Shown: positions 9,064 through 19,568 of the stretch, piece after piece
How positions within the stretch are numbered: the stretch's first letter is position 1
How the letters are laid out: each line of letters opens with the position of its first letter
From: Anoxypelagibacter sp902613655
GTDB taxonomy: Bacteria; Pseudomonadota; Alphaproteobacteria; Pelagibacterales; Pelagibacteraceae
NCBI GenBank assembly: GCA_902613655.1
Contig: CACMHR010000003.1
Location: 31,317 to 95,316, forward strand
Reading direction: 5' to 3'
DNA: 64,000 bases
Notes under the pieces: model-generated
The model's database searches: none
What the model was told of the DNA's origin: nothing
The model's input: the letters and a program-made list of their open reading frames with translations, nothing else
Position numbers and translations under genes: made by a program

Positions 9064-9993
9064 ATGTGGGAAAACAAACAAAAAACTCTAAATAAAACTG
9101 CAGATTTTTTAGGAACAGGGCTGCATTCAGGCAAAACAGTCTCTATGAAACTTATCCCAGCTGAGGCAAATACAGGAATTGTATTCAGGAGAACTGATTT
9201 AAAAAAGAACAATGAGATAAAAGCTAACTACGAAAATGTTTCTTCAGCAAAACTTTGTACAAAAATAGAAAATTACCATGGTGTTTCGATTTCAACTATC
9301 GAACATTTAATGGCTTCTTTTTACATTTGTGGTGTAGATAATTCTGTGGTTGAGTTAAACGGCGAAGAAGTTCCAATAATGGACGGGTCAGCAATTGAAT
9401 TTGTTAAAAAAATTAAAGAAATCGGTTTAAAGACATTGAAGGAAAACAGAAAGTTCATAAAAATTAAAAAAAGAGTTGAATTAAAGTTAGATGACAAGTC
9501 AATATCTATAGAACCATCATCTGAAAGTTTAAAAGTTGCTTTTACACTGAGCTATGAGAATAATCCTTTGATCAGATCACAAACAAACTGCGTAGACTTT
9601 AAAGATAAAAATTTAGAAAAAATCTACTCTGCAAGAACTTTTTGTTTGTATGAAGATATTGAAAAAGTAAAATCTTTAGGTTTGGCCAAAGGCGGTAATC
9701 TAGATAACGCTGTTGTTATCAAAGGGGATAAAGTTTTAAATAAAAAAGGCCTTAGATCTAAAAATGAATTTGTAAATCATAAAATTTTAGACTTAGCAGG
9801 AGATTTTATGTTAACTGGCAAAAGAGTAATTGGTTCTGTATCTTGCATGCATGGTGGCCATTTACTTACGAATGATTTTCTTAGAAAACTACTATCAGAT
9901 CAAAGCAATTTTACAGTTGTAGAAAGTATTCAAAATATATCGAATCTCAAAAAAATTGGTTCCAACCAAAAAAGAATTGCTGTAAACGCCTAA
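9064..9993 (+). CDS. lpxC: LpxC, UDP-3-O-acyl-GlcNAc deacetylase
   Basis: Zinc deacetylase for the committed step of lipid A synthesis, which implies a Gram-negative envelope. The protein has the zinc-site motif STIEHLMASFYICGVDN, the substrate-region motif NGEEVPIMDGSA, the second metal motif NHKILDLAGDF and the late MHGGHLLTND histidine motif. ATG at 9064 is preferred to an in-frame TTG at 9049. It follows ftsA after 73 AT-rich bases that contain no ORF, where ftsZ is often found in other alphaproteobacteria. Confidence 0.95.
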   Translation: MWENKQKTLNKTADFLGTGLHSGKTVSMKLIPAEANTGIVFRRTDLKKNNEIKANYENVSSAKLCTKIENYHGVSISTIEHLMASFYICGVDNSVVELNGEEVPIMDGSAIEFVKKIKEIGLKTLKENRKFIKIKKRVELKLDDKSISIEPSSESLKVAFTLSYENNPLIRSQTNCVDFKDKNLEKIYSARTFCLYEDIEKVKSLGLAKGGNLDNAVVIKGDKVLNKKGLRSKNEFVNHKILDLAGDFMLTGKRVIGSVSCMHGGHLLTNDFLRKLLSDQSNFTVVESIQNISNLKKIGSNQKRIAVNA

Positions 9994-10042
9994 TTAAGAA
10001 ACATAATTTTACGTGAAGTATTTTTTTTGTTATTAATACTTG

Positions 10043-10873
10043 ATGCGTTTAATAATTTTATCTTTTTTAATATTATTGCTTTTTTCTTGTACTAAGACTG
10101 AAGTTAAAAATTCGAAACCACCTTCAACTAAACAAGAAGCTATGGATATTTATAAAGATGCGCTTAGCTCTATGGATGAAGGACAGTACTTAATAGCTTC
10201 TGAAAAATTTGACCAATCAGAGTCGCTATTACCACAAACTGAATGGGCAGCAAAATCAGCTTTGATGTCAAGTTACTGTCTTTATACTATTAGTTTTTAT
10301 GACGAAGCTATTTTAAATTTAAAAAGATTTAAAAAATTATATCCAGCTGATCCCAATATTGATTACGCAAGTTATCTAATCGCAGTAATTTACTATGAGC
10401 AAATTTTAGATGAAAAAAAAGACATAGAAAAACTAATTTTTACAAAAGATGCAATTGAAGATTTTTTAAAAAAATATCCTAATACCGATTATGCTATGGA
10501 TTTAAAATTTAAATTAGATTTAGTAATAAATCAAATGGCAGCAAAAGAAATTTCAATTGCAAGATTTTATATTCAAAACGAAAAATGGATACCTGCAATT
10601 AATAGACTCAAAATTGTTGTTGAAAAATATGATAAAACAATTTTTGTAGAGGAGGCTTTATTTAGGTTGGTTGAAATATATTATAGAATTGGATTAATTG
10701 ACGAAGCAAAAGCAGCAGCTTCATTACTTGGTTATAATTATAATTCAAGTGAATGGTATGAGAAGTCCTACACAGTTTTGAATAAAAATTATAAACCTAT
10801 TAAAATTCAAGATAACAAAGAAGAAAATAAACTCGTTGATAGAATAAAAAAGATTTTTTCAATAAATGACTGA
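10043..10873 (+). CDS. bamD: BamD, outer-membrane assembly lipoprotein
   Basis: Essential lipoprotein of the BAM complex that inserts beta-barrel proteins into the outer membrane. The start at 10043 gives a lipoprotein signal with a lipobox LLLFSC and acylated cysteine at residue 16. The remaining 260 residues form TPR-like helices, including MDEGQYLIASEKFDQSESLLPQ-type repeats and YPNTDYAMDLKFKLD, typical of BamD/YfiO. Its end overlaps ligA by 8 bases (ATGACTGA), and bamD-ligA adjacency is plausible for this operon. Confidence 0.88.
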   Translation: MRLIILSFLILLLFSCTKTEVKNSKPPSTKQEAMDIYKDALSSMDEGQYLIASEKFDQSESLLPQTEWAAKSALMSSYCLYTISFYDEAILNLKRFKKLYPADPNIDYASYLIAVIYYEQILDEKKDIEKLIFTKDAIEDFLKKYPNTDYAMDLKFKLDLVINQMAAKEISIARFYIQNEKWIPAINRLKIVVEKYDKTIFVEEALFRLVEIYYRIGLIDEAKAAASLLGYNYNSSEWYEKSYTVLNKNYKPIKIQDNKEENKLVDRIKKIFSIND

Positions 10874-12890
10874 TAATAAAAATATTAAAAAGTTGTATTT
10901 AGATAAAATTGATAAATTAATTAAATATAATAGAGCTTATTTTGAAAAAGATAATCCAATAGTTACCGATGAAAAGTTCGATAAATTAAAAAAAGAGCTT
11001 TTAGAAATGGCTCGCGAAAATCCATCTTTAAAAAAAATAAAAAATCTCGAGGAAATCGTAGGCTCAAAACCATCTGATAAGTTTAAGAAAATAAAACACT
11101 CACAGCCCATGCTCTCTTTAAGCAATGCTTTTAATAAAGAAGATATGTTAGATTTTAAAAAAAAAATTAAAAATTATTTAAATATTACTGAGGATCTCGA
11201 ATTATCTTCTGAACCAAAAATTGATGGTATATCTGCATCGCTGAGATATATTGAAGGAAAATTGACATATGGATTGTCAAGAGGTGATGGTATTTTTGGT
11301 GAAGATATTACAGACAATTTATCAACGATTAGTCAAATACCAAAAAAAATAAACAATCCACCCAAAATAGTCGACGTCAGGGGTGAAGTTTATATTTCAA
11401 AAAAAGACTTTGAAAGCATCAAGAATAAATTTGCTAATCCACGTAATGCAGCAGGAGGATCATTGAGACAAAAAAACTCTAATGAAACAAAAAAAATTCC
11501 CTTAAAATTCTTTGCTTACGGAATAGGTAAAATTGAACCTAAAATTTTTAAAGACCAAACAGAATTACTTAAAAATTTAAAAAAATGGGGTTTTCAAATA
11601 AATCAACATTGTAAAAAAATTAAATCAATTCAAGAAATAGAAAAAAACCATTCTGAGTTAGAAAGTATTCGCTCAAGTTTAGATTATGATGTTGATGGAA
11701 TTGTTTATAAAGTAAATAATTTAAGTTTACAAAATAGACTTGGTTCAACATCTAACTCACCAAGATGGGCAATTGCATATAAATTTTCATCAGTTAAAGC
11801 AATTTCAAAAATTAATGAGATAATCATTCAGGTAGGAAGAACTGGCGCTATTACTCCAGTAGCAAAAATTGACCCAGTTACTGTTGGGGGAGTGGTAGTA
11901 TCAAATGCAACATTACATAATGAGGATGAAATTACTAGAAAAGATATAAGAGTAAATGACACTGTATTAGTCCAAAGAGCTGGAGATGTTATTCCTCAAG
12001 TTTTATCCGTTGATAAAACAAAAAGATCAATAAAAAGTAAAAAATTTATTTTTCCTGAAAAATGTCTTTGCGGATACAAAACAAAAAAAGAAATAAGTCT
12101 TACAACAAGAAAAACAGACGCAGTCAGGAGGTGTTCACGTGGCTACGAATGTAATTTTATTGCAAAAGAGAAGTTAAAACACATTGTTTCAAAAGATGCG
12201 TTTGATATTGATGGTCTTGGAAAAAAAGTAATAGATAATTTTTGGAAATTAAAAATAATAAAAACTCCAATTGATATTTTTAACCTCGATTATACAAAAA
12301 TTGAAAAATTAGATGGATGGGGAAATTTATCAATAGCAAACCTAAAAAATGCTATAAACAACTCCAGAAAAGTTGTACTTGATAAATTCATTTTTTCGAT
12401 TGGTATAAGGCATATCGGACAAGAAAATGCTAAGACATTAGCAAATTATTTCAAAAAAGTTGAAAAATTTTCCGAGTTATTTATACAAAAAAAAAGAGAA
12501 GAGATTTTAAATAGTTTAGATGAATTAGATGGTATCGGTGAAACACAAATTAAATCAATAGATGATTTTTTTTCAAATTCTAAAAATATTACGATTATAC
12601 AATCATTTATGTCAGTTTTGGATATAAAGAATTATGAAAAAAAAATTAAATCAGGAAAATTAAGTAACAAAAATATTATGTTTACTGGAGGATTTAAAAA
12701 AATGAGCAGGTCTGAAGCCAAGACAATCGCAGAGGAAAATGGCGCTAAAATATTGGGCACAGTTACAAAAAAATTAGATTATCTTGTTATCGGTAATTCA
12801 AAGCCAACAAAAAAAAAGATTCAAACTGCAAAAGAACTTAATATAAATTTATTAACAGAAGACAAGTGGTATGATCTACTTGATAGGTAG
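10866..12890 (+). CDS. ligA: LigA, NAD-dependent DNA ligase
   Basis: Seals nicks in DNA with NAD as cofactor. The 674 residues hold the adenylation domain with catalytic lysine K118 in SEPKIDG, the OB fold (VGRTGAITPVAKIDPV), a zinc finger, helix-hairpin-helix repeats and a C-terminal BRCT domain (NIMFTGGFKKMSRSEA). The zinc finger reads KCLCGY for the first pair, so the usual C-x2-C is shortened to C-x-C, while the second pair is normal (CSRGYEC). The last 15 bases overlap the convergent peptidase gene. Confidence 0.95.
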   Translation: MTDNKNIKKLYLDKIDKLIKYNRAYFEKDNPIVTDEKFDKLKKELLEMARENPSLKKIKNLEEIVGSKPSDKFKKIKHSQPMLSLSNAFNKEDMLDFKKKIKNYLNITEDLELSSEPKIDGISASLRYIEGKLTYGLSRGDGIFGEDITDNLSTISQIPKKINNPPKIVDVRGEVYISKKDFESIKNKFANPRNAAGGSLRQKNSNETKKIPLKFFAYGIGKIEPKIFKDQTELLKNLKKWGFQINQHCKKIKSIQEIEKNHSELESIRSSLDYDVDGIVYKVNNLSLQNRLGSTSNSPRWAIAYKFSSVKAISKINEIIIQVGRTGAITPVAKIDPVTVGGVVVSNATLHNEDEITRKDIRVNDTVLVQRAGDVIPQVLSVDKTKRSIKSKKFIFPEKCLCGYKTKKEISLTTRKTDAVRRCSRGYECNFIAKEKLKHIVSKDAFDIDGLGKKVIDNFWKLKIIKTPIDIFNLDYTKIEKLDGWGNLSIANLKNAINNSRKVVLDKFIFSIGIRHIGQENAKTLANYFKKVEKFSELFIQKKREEILNSLDELDGIGETQIKSIDDFFSNSKNITIIQSFMSVLDIKNYEKKIKSGKLSNKNIMFTGGFKKMSRSEAKTIAEENGAKILGTVTKKLDYLVIGNSKPTKKKIQTAKELNINLLTEDKWYDLLDR

Positions 12891-14579
12891 GCAAGCATTA
12901 TAAAAGTCCTTCTTTTCCCTTCGAGTAATATATTTCGATAATTTTTTTTTAACTTTTTTGTGGTAATTATTTAACCATTTTAATTCATCCGAACTAAGAA
13001 TTTCTCTGTTTATCAAATCTTTCTCAATCGGAGCAATGGTCAGTTCTTCAAATTTATTTTGATTTATATAAATCAAGTTTTCTATTCTAATACCAAAATA
13101 ATTTTCTTTATAATACCCTGGCTCATTTGATAAAATCATTCCATTTTTTAAGGGAATTTTACTATTTTTTGATATCGAATGTGGCCCCTCATGCACATTT
13201 GAAAAATAACCAACGCCATGTCCAGTTCCGTGCGGATAATCCAAATTAATCTCCTTCAAAAACTTTCTTGCATTTTTATCAATCTGATTTCCTGTAGTGT
13301 TTTTATTTATTTTAGAATTTGAAACAGCAATATGACCTTTTAAAACTCTGGTAAATACATTTTTTGCAAACTTAGATTTATTATCTAAAGAAATTGTTCT
13401 TGTAACATCTGTTGTACCAAATAAATATTGACCACCAGAGTCTACTAAATACAACTCACCACTTTTAAGGGACCTGTTAGTTTTAACCGAAGCTTTGTAA
13501 TGTATAATTGCACTATTGGGTCCTGATCCCGAAATTGTACTAAAACTAGGATATTTATAAGAAACATTTTTTTTTCTAAAACTTTCTAATTTATTTTGTG
13601 CTGATATTTCTGTTATTTTTCTCTTTTTAAAATTTTTCTTTAACCACAATATAAATTTAGTTAAAGCCACACCATCAATTAAATGACTTTTTTTTGTATT
13701 TTTAATCTCTGTTCTATTTTTGATTGCTTTAAAAAAATATGTAGGGTCAATTTTCTCTATAGTTTTATTTTTTTTTTGCAAAATATTTTTATAATAAATA
13801 GAGCAAGATTGACTATCTAACCAAATAATTTTATTCGATATTTTAGAAGCAAATTTGTCTAGTTGTGATTCTTTATGCAAAAAAGCTTTTTTACTTAAGA
13901 CATTTGTTATATTAGATAACTTTTTAGGATTTGCAAAAAAATCCAATCTACCTTCTTTGTCTATGAATAATCTGGCGTTCGTCGTTGGCGAAAATGAGCT
14001 ATCTTGACCTCTGATATTTAAAATCCAAGCTACATTTTCTGGGGCAGATACAAATAAATAATCACATTTATTTTGGACAAGAAATTTCTTTAGTTTAAAA
14101 ACTTTTTTCTTTGAATTCATACCTGAAATTTTGTCTGAAAGAAAAAAGAATTTTTTTAATTTTTCTCTAGGTTTTTTTTGCCATAGACTGTCTACCAAAT
14201 TAAAATTTATTGGTTTCAAATCTACATTTTTAATTTTAAAAAAATAATTAAGTTGTTTTTGTGTCTGCAATTTAGGGTCAAAACCTAAGGTAATCTTTTT
14301 TTTAAATTTTAACACATCTTTGGGGAGTTTTTTGGGAATTGTAATAATTTTAAATTTTTTGCCAGCCTGTTTCTCAGCTTGAATTGTGTACCTACCATCC
14401 ACAAAAAGATAATTTTTATTTTTTAAAATTACAGCAAATCCTGCAGAACCAGAAAAATTAGATATGAATTTTAATCTGTCTTTAGACTCGTGAATATATT
14501 CATTAAAATATTCATCATTTTTAGGGATTATATAACCACTAACTCTTTGATTATTTATCAACTTTTTTAATCTTTCCAT
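12876..14579 (-). CDS. pepP: Xaa-Pro aminopeptidase (M24 family)
   Basis: Metallopeptidase that removes N-terminal residues preceding proline. The 567 residues match the long three-domain XPNPEP type: two creatinase N-like domains, then the pita-bread M24 catalytic domain. Metal ligands can be placed in YLVDSGGQYLFGTTDVTRTI (two Asp), in GTGHGVGYFSNVHEGP (His), in SNEPGYY (Glu) and in GIRIENL (Glu). It is convergent with ligA, overlapping by 15 bases, and lies 3 bases after uvrD on the same strand. The symbol is by analogy, since several M24 paralogues exist. Confidence 0.88.
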   Translation of the reverse strand: MERLKKLINNQRVSGYIIPKNDEYFNEYIHESKDRLKFISNFSGSAGFAVILKNKNYLFVDGRYTIQAEKQAGKKFKIITIPKKLPKDVLKFKKKITLGFDPKLQTQKQLNYFFKIKNVDLKPINFNLVDSLWQKKPREKLKKFFFLSDKISGMNSKKKVFKLKKFLVQNKCDYLFVSAPENVAWILNIRGQDSSFSPTTNARLFIDKEGRLDFFANPKKLSNITNVLSKKAFLHKESQLDKFASKISNKIIWLDSQSCSIYYKNILQKKNKTIEKIDPTYFFKAIKNRTEIKNTKKSHLIDGVALTKFILWLKKNFKKRKITEISAQNKLESFRKKNVSYKYPSFSTISGSGPNSAIIHYKASVKTNRSLKSGELYLVDSGGQYLFGTTDVTRTISLDNKSKFAKNVFTRVLKGHIAVSNSKINKNTTGNQIDKNARKFLKEINLDYPHGTGHGVGYFSNVHEGPHSISKNSKIPLKNGMILSNEPGYYKENYFGIRIENLIYINQNKFEELTIAPIEKDLINREILSSDELKWLNNYHKKVKKKLSKYITRREKKDFYNACLPIK

Positions 14580-14582
14580 TAT

Positions 14583-16625
14583 TTAGTCAATTTTTTTTTT
14601 TAATCTTGCCCAACCTGGACTTCGAAACTCATCATTGTTTTCAAGAAGTCTGTCTTGATTAAAATCAAAATCATCAGATACATCTTTTATTAATTCTTCG
14701 TTTCTCTCAATTCCCTTATCTGGTAGTTCATTAATAAATCTCGAGGGTAAACTGTCCATCCATTCACCATGCCAAACTCTTTGAGTTGCAAAAGATATAT
14801 AAGCGTTCTTTTTTGCTCGTGTAACACCTACATAGGCCAACCTTCTTTCTTCCTCCAAAGCTAGGTCACCTTTTTCTTCCAAAGATTTTTGATGGGGAAA
14901 CAAACCCTCCTCCCAACCGGGTAAAAATATTGAATTAAATTCTAACCCTTTTGCTGCATGCATTGTCATGATATTAACTTTTTCATCATTCCATTCTTGA
15001 TCAATTGAAGTAGCTAAAGCCACATGTTCTAAGAAACCTTGTAAGTTATCATAATCATTCATTGCTCTTAATAATTCTTTTAAATTTTCTAAACGACTCT
15101 CGTTTTCAATATCTTTTTTGTTTTTAAGCATAGCCGAGTATCCAGACTCATCTAATACAATTTTCAAAAGGTCATAATGTTTATTTTTTTTAAGATCAGA
15201 TCGCCATTTGTTTATCAAATCTAAAAGATTTGAAAATATAATTTTTATTTTTGGTTTAAAATTATTGTTCTGCAGAAGTTGACGACTAGCATCTTCCAAA
15301 CAGACTTTATTTTTTGATGCAAACTCGTGAAGTTGTTTTATTGTCGTATCACCTATTCCTCTTCTTGGCGTGTTTACGATTCGCTCAAAAGCCAAATCAT
15401 CAAACTTTTGATTTATTAATCTCAAATAACATATTGCATCTTTAACTTCAGCTCTTTCATAAAATTTTATACCACCGATAATTCTATAATTAATTCCTAC
15501 TTTTAAAAACCTTTCCTCAAATTCTCTTGTTTGATATATGGCTCGAACCAATATTGCCGCTTCATTTAAAGAATTTTTATTTTTAGAATATTCCTCAAGA
15601 ATATTACTGACCCCTCTGGCTTCTTCTTTTCCATTTTTATAACAATTTAATTTAACAAGGTCACCACGCTCACCTTCTGACCAAAGTTTTTTCCCTAGTC
15701 TATCTTTATTATGACCAATTAGGTGTGAAGCAATATCCAAAATATTTTTTGTCGATCTATAATTTTGTTCTAATCTAAAAATTTTGCAATTAGGATAAAC
15801 TTTATCGAATCCAAGGAAATTTTTTATTTCAGCACCTCGCCAGCTATAAATTGATTGATCGTCATCTCCAACACAACATATATTATTATTTTTATTTACA
15901 ATTAAATTTAACCACTTATTTTGAATAAAGTTGGTATCTTGATATTCATCAACTAAAATATATTTGAAATTATTAGAGTAAATATTTCTTATATCTATAT
16001 TTTTTTCAAATAGTTTTACGCAATAAAGTATCAAATCACCAAAATCACATGAATTAAGATCTCTAACTTTATTTTGATAAATTTTATAAACCTTTAGTAT
16101 TTGATTATCAAAAATATCTTTATTATTTAATTTTACCTCCTCTGGTAAAAGACCTCTATTCTTCCATTTATCTATAAATGAAATTATAAATTGAGGTGAC
16201 AATTTTTTAGCATCTATATTTTCACCTTTGCAAATATTTTTAATTAGTTTTTTTTGGTCTTCAGTGTCTAATATTGTAAAGTTACTTTTAAGACCTATAG
16301 CTTCTGCATGTCTTCTCAAAAATCTTACACTTATTGAATGAAAAGTACCAAGCCAGGGCATTGAATTTAACTTATTCCCTAACATTCTTATCACTCTGTC
16401 TCTCATCTCCTTAGCAGCCTTGTTGGTAAAAGTTACACACAGTATTTGGTTAGGCCACGCTTTTTTTTGATCAACTAAATAAGACAATTTAGATGTTAAT
16501 ACCTTAGTTTTACCAGAACCGGCCCCCGCGACAACTAACGATGGGCCCTCAATATTAAGGACTGCGGCTTTCTGTTGCTCATTAAGTTCATTAAGGAAAT
16601 TTGTTTTTTCTTTCATTATATACAT
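14583..16625 (-). CDS. uvrD: UvrD/PcrA-type superfamily 1 DNA helicase
   Basis: 3'-5' helicase used in excision and mismatch repair and in displacing RecA. Motifs are complete: Walker A VAGAGSGKTKVLT, Ia FTNKAAKEMRDR, II DEYQDTN, III GDDDQSIYSWRGAE, IV QNYRSTKNIL, V TMHAAKGLEF and VI ERRLAYVGVTRAKK. Length is 680 residues. Two in-frame ATGs lie near the start (16625 and 16616) and neither has a clear Shine-Dalgarno site. It is transcribed with the peptidase gene and diverges from the AsmA-like gene 36 bases away. Confidence 0.93.
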   Translation of the reverse strand: MYIMKEKTNFLNELNEQQKAAVLNIEGPSLVVAGAGSGKTKVLTSKLSYLVDQKKAWPNQILCVTFTNKAAKEMRDRVIRMLGNKLNSMPWLGTFHSISVRFLRRHAEAIGLKSNFTILDTEDQKKLIKNICKGENIDAKKLSPQFIISFIDKWKNRGLLPEEVKLNNKDIFDNQILKVYKIYQNKVRDLNSCDFGDLILYCVKLFEKNIDIRNIYSNNFKYILVDEYQDTNFIQNKWLNLIVNKNNNICCVGDDDQSIYSWRGAEIKNFLGFDKVYPNCKIFRLEQNYRSTKNILDIASHLIGHNKDRLGKKLWSEGERGDLVKLNCYKNGKEEARGVSNILEEYSKNKNSLNEAAILVRAIYQTREFEERFLKVGINYRIIGGIKFYERAEVKDAICYLRLINQKFDDLAFERIVNTPRRGIGDTTIKQLHEFASKNKVCLEDASRQLLQNNNFKPKIKIIFSNLLDLINKWRSDLKKNKHYDLLKIVLDESGYSAMLKNKKDIENESRLENLKELLRAMNDYDNLQGFLEHVALATSIDQEWNDEKVNIMTMHAAKGLEFNSIFLPGWEEGLFPHQKSLEEKGDLALEEERRLAYVGVTRAKKNAYISFATQRVWHGEWMDSLPSRFINELPDKGIERNEELIKDVSDDFDFNQDRLLENNDEFRSPGWARLKKKID

Positions 16626-16661
16626 TTTATTTTTACATTAAATTGCTTATAAAACAACAAA

Positions 16662-18104
16662 ATGAAAGTCACACTAACAAAAAAAATCAAACAGGTGCTT
16701 AAAAAAAAGATTTTTAATCCACAGCAGTTTTTTAATAAAAAATTTTTTTTTATAAGTGTTGCTTTAATTTTTTTAACATTTTTTTTGGTATACTTTTTGA
16801 AGCCATTTTATTTTGATTACAATACAAAAAAAGATATTATTCAAAAAAAAATTAGTGATCAATTCAAATTAAAAACACAAATTAGCGGAAATATATCTTA
16901 CTCTGCAATTCCTACTCCAACTATAATTATCGAAAATGTAAAATTAGATTTAGCAAAAGATAGTTCAAACACGGTAGAAGTAAAAAAGGTCTTGATAAGA
17001 ACTAGTGTGAATAAAATTTCAAGTATTAATCAATTGGAATTTAAAAAAATTATATTTGAAAATCAAAACATTAACATTAGTCCATCGCATTTAAGGCAAA
17101 TATTTGCTTTTTTTACATATCACAAAAAAGGACAAGTAATATTTAAAAATTCCAAAGTTATTTTTCGAGACAATCAAAAAAATAAAATTAATTTTGAGAA
17201 TATAAATTTGAATGACAAATTCAAAAATGATAAACATGTGATTAGTGCAAAATTAAATTTTTCTAATAACAATGTTAAAATAAACTTCAAAAACCTCGTT
17301 GACTCTGAAAAATCACTTAAAATTAAAATCCCTAGTTTAAAGCAAAATCTCGAAATTAATTTTGACAAACAAAGTACACTAAAAAAATTAAGCGGAGACC
17401 TTAAGCTCAATATTTTCAACAGTATTTTATTATTGAATTTTAAAGGAAAAGATAATTTTGAAATTTCAAATTCATATTTAAGAAATAAATATTTAAACTC
17501 AAAAATAAACGGGAAAATTTCATTTAAAAATCCTTTCAATTTTAATGTTAATTTAGATATTAATCAGATTAACTTTAGAAAATTATACAAAAATTATGCA
17601 AATATTAAAAATCCACAAATCAGTAAAAAAATCAACGGTACTATGAATGTAAAAATAAAATCTTTAGAAACTTTATTTGGAAAATTAAAAGATACACAAA
17701 TGAAGCTTAATTTTCAAAATGGGGATTTGAAAATAACCGGCATCAATGCTAAATTACCATTTGAGAGTACTTTAAATTCTAATTTACAAATATTATTAAA
17801 TAATAAGAAACCAATAATAGAATATAAGGTAAATTTTTCATCTGCAAATGCTAAAAAATTTTTAAGAAAATTGAGTATCTATGATTTTAGTCAAAAAAAA
17901 GCTAATTGGTATTCTGAGGGAGTAATAGATATCAAAAATAGAAAGATTAATATTAAAAAACTACTAAAAGATCAGGTTCGTATAACAAATAAAAATCAAA
18001 TTAAAATTTTAGAGGACTCTTTTAATAAAAATGTAATTGACGATGATATTGTTGATATTTTTGATGCTTTTAAAGTAAAGAAATTTCTAAAAGAAATCTA
18101 TTAA
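16662..18104 (+). CDS. AsmA-like membrane-anchored protein
   Basis: The 480-residue protein has a basic N-terminus, one membrane segment at about residues 29-46, then a long periplasmic region beginning KKDIIQKKISDQFKLKTQISGNISYSAIPTPTIIIENVKL. This matches the start of AsmA/YhdP family proteins, which span the periplasm and are implicated in phospholipid transport to the outer membrane. The rest is beta-rich and Lys/Asn-rich with little sharp motif content, so the family call rests on the N-terminal domain and topology. It ends 5 bases before convergent fumC. Confidence 0.72.
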   Translation: MKVTLTKKIKQVLKKKIFNPQQFFNKKFFFISVALIFLTFFLVYFLKPFYFDYNTKKDIIQKKISDQFKLKTQISGNISYSAIPTPTIIIENVKLDLAKDSSNTVEVKKVLIRTSVNKISSINQLEFKKIIFENQNINISPSHLRQIFAFFTYHKKGQVIFKNSKVIFRDNQKNKINFENINLNDKFKNDKHVISAKLNFSNNNVKINFKNLVDSEKSLKIKIPSLKQNLEINFDKQSTLKKLSGDLKLNIFNSILLLNFKGKDNFEISNSYLRNKYLNSKINGKISFKNPFNFNVNLDINQINFRKLYKNYANIKNPQISKKINGTMNVKIKSLETLFGKLKDTQMKLNFQNGDLKITGINAKLPFESTLNSNLQILLNNKKPIIEYKVNFSSANAKKFLRKLSIYDFSQKKANWYSEGVIDIKNRKINIKKLLKDQVRITNKNQIKILEDSFNKNVIDDDIVDIFDAFKVKKFLKEIY

Positions 18105-18109
18105 AAAAT

Positions 18110-19501
18110 TTATCTGTTGGGTTTCGTCATTTTGAGAGGATTTACAATATTTAAAAATTCTTTTTCTTTAATTAATCCAGATTTTAAAGCCTCAAATTTT
18201 AGAGTCGTTCCATTCTTATGTGCCAATTTCGCAATTCTGGCAGCATTATCGTAACCTATTTTTGGAGATAATGCAGTGACTAACATCAAAGAATTTTCTA
18301 ATAAAAATTTAATTCTTTTTTTATCCGCTTTAAGTCCTTTAATACAATATTTTGCAAAAGTTAAAGATGAGTCCGACATAATGTTTATAGATTGTAAAAT
18401 ATTATGAATTATTAATGGTTTAAAAACATTTAATTCAAAATGTCCGTGAGATCCTGCCATAGTAATACCGTTATGATTTCCAATTACTTTTACACACACC
18501 ATCGTTACAGCTTCACATTGAGTAGGATTTACTTTTCCAGGCATTATAGATGATCCAGGTTCATTTTCTGGCAAAATAAGTTCACCATAGCCTGCTCTTG
18601 GACCTGAACCCAAAAATCTTATATCGTTTGCAATTTTCATAAGACATACAGCTGTAGTATTCATTGTTCCAGAAAAATTTACAATCGGATCATGAGATGC
18701 CAAAGCTGCAAATTTATTTTTAGATGGTTGAAAAGGTAATTTTGTTATTTTTTTTATTTCTCTAACAATTTTTTTATCAAAACCCTTTCTAGTATTAAGA
18801 CCTGTTCCAACAGCAGTACCCCCTTGAGCTAAATAAAAAATTTCATTAAGCGCTCTTTCAATTCTTTCTATACATTTTTTTAATTGAGAGTGATAACCAG
18901 AAAACTCCTGACCTAAAGTTAAAGGAGTTGCATCTTGTAAATGTGTTCTCCCTAACTTTACAATTTTTTTGAATTCATTAGTTTTTTTTTTTAATTCATT
19001 TTCTAACAATTTCAGAGAAGGAAGCAATTTATTTTTTGCTTTTAATGCTATTGCAATATGCATTGCTGTTGGGAAAACATCATTAGTAGACTGAGATTTA
19101 TTTACATGATCATTAGGATGCACTGGTTTTTTGGTTCCCATTTTCCCTCCCATCATTTGTATCGCTCTGTTGGCAATAACCTCGTTTACATTCATATTAG
19201 TTTGGGTACCTGATCCTGTTTGCCAAACTTTCAAGGGAAAATGGCTGTCTAATTTACCTTTTATTACTTCATCCGAAGCTTTGATGATGTATTTACCAAT
19301 TTTCTTATCTAAATCCTTATTTTTAACATTAACAATTGCAGCAGCTTTTTTTACAATTGCTATTGATTTAATAAGTAAAGGTCTTACTAAAAAATCTCCA
19401 ATATCAAAGTATTTATTCGACCTTTGGGTTGATGCGCCCCAATACTTATCACCAGGTACTTTAATTTTTCCAATAGAATCAAATTCAGTTCTATATTTCA
19501 T
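18110..19501 (-). CDS. fumC: FumC, class II fumarate hydratase
   Basis: Iron-independent fumarase of the TCA cycle. Motifs are clear: the N-terminal PGDKYWGASTQRS, the region QTGSGTQTNMNVNEV, the substrate-binding LGRTHLQDATP and the superfamily signature GSSIMPGKVNPTQCEA. ATG at 19501 gives 463 residues, the family size. An in-frame TTG 12 bases upstream is less likely. It is divergent from the MazG-like gene. Confidence 0.96.
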   Translation of the reverse strand: MKYRTEFDSIGKIKVPGDKYWGASTQRSNKYFDIGDFLVRPLLIKSIAIVKKAAAIVNVKNKDLDKKIGKYIIKASDEVIKGKLDSHFPLKVWQTGSGTQTNMNVNEVIANRAIQMMGGKMGTKKPVHPNDHVNKSQSTNDVFPTAMHIAIALKAKNKLLPSLKLLENELKKKTNEFKKIVKLGRTHLQDATPLTLGQEFSGYHSQLKKCIERIERALNEIFYLAQGGTAVGTGLNTRKGFDKKIVREIKKITKLPFQPSKNKFAALASHDPIVNFSGTMNTTAVCLMKIANDIRFLGSGPRAGYGELILPENEPGSSIMPGKVNPTQCEAVTMVCVKVIGNHNGITMAGSHGHFELNVFKPLIIHNILQSINIMSDSSLTFAKYCIKGLKADKKRIKFLLENSLMLVTALSPKIGYDNAARIAKLAHKNGTTLKFEALKSGLIKEKEFLNIVNPLKMTKPNR

Positions 19502-19568
19502 TGGTATAACCAAGTTATATTAAACATTAAAAATTGTAAATAATTTATAAACCAACTATGGAGATTTT

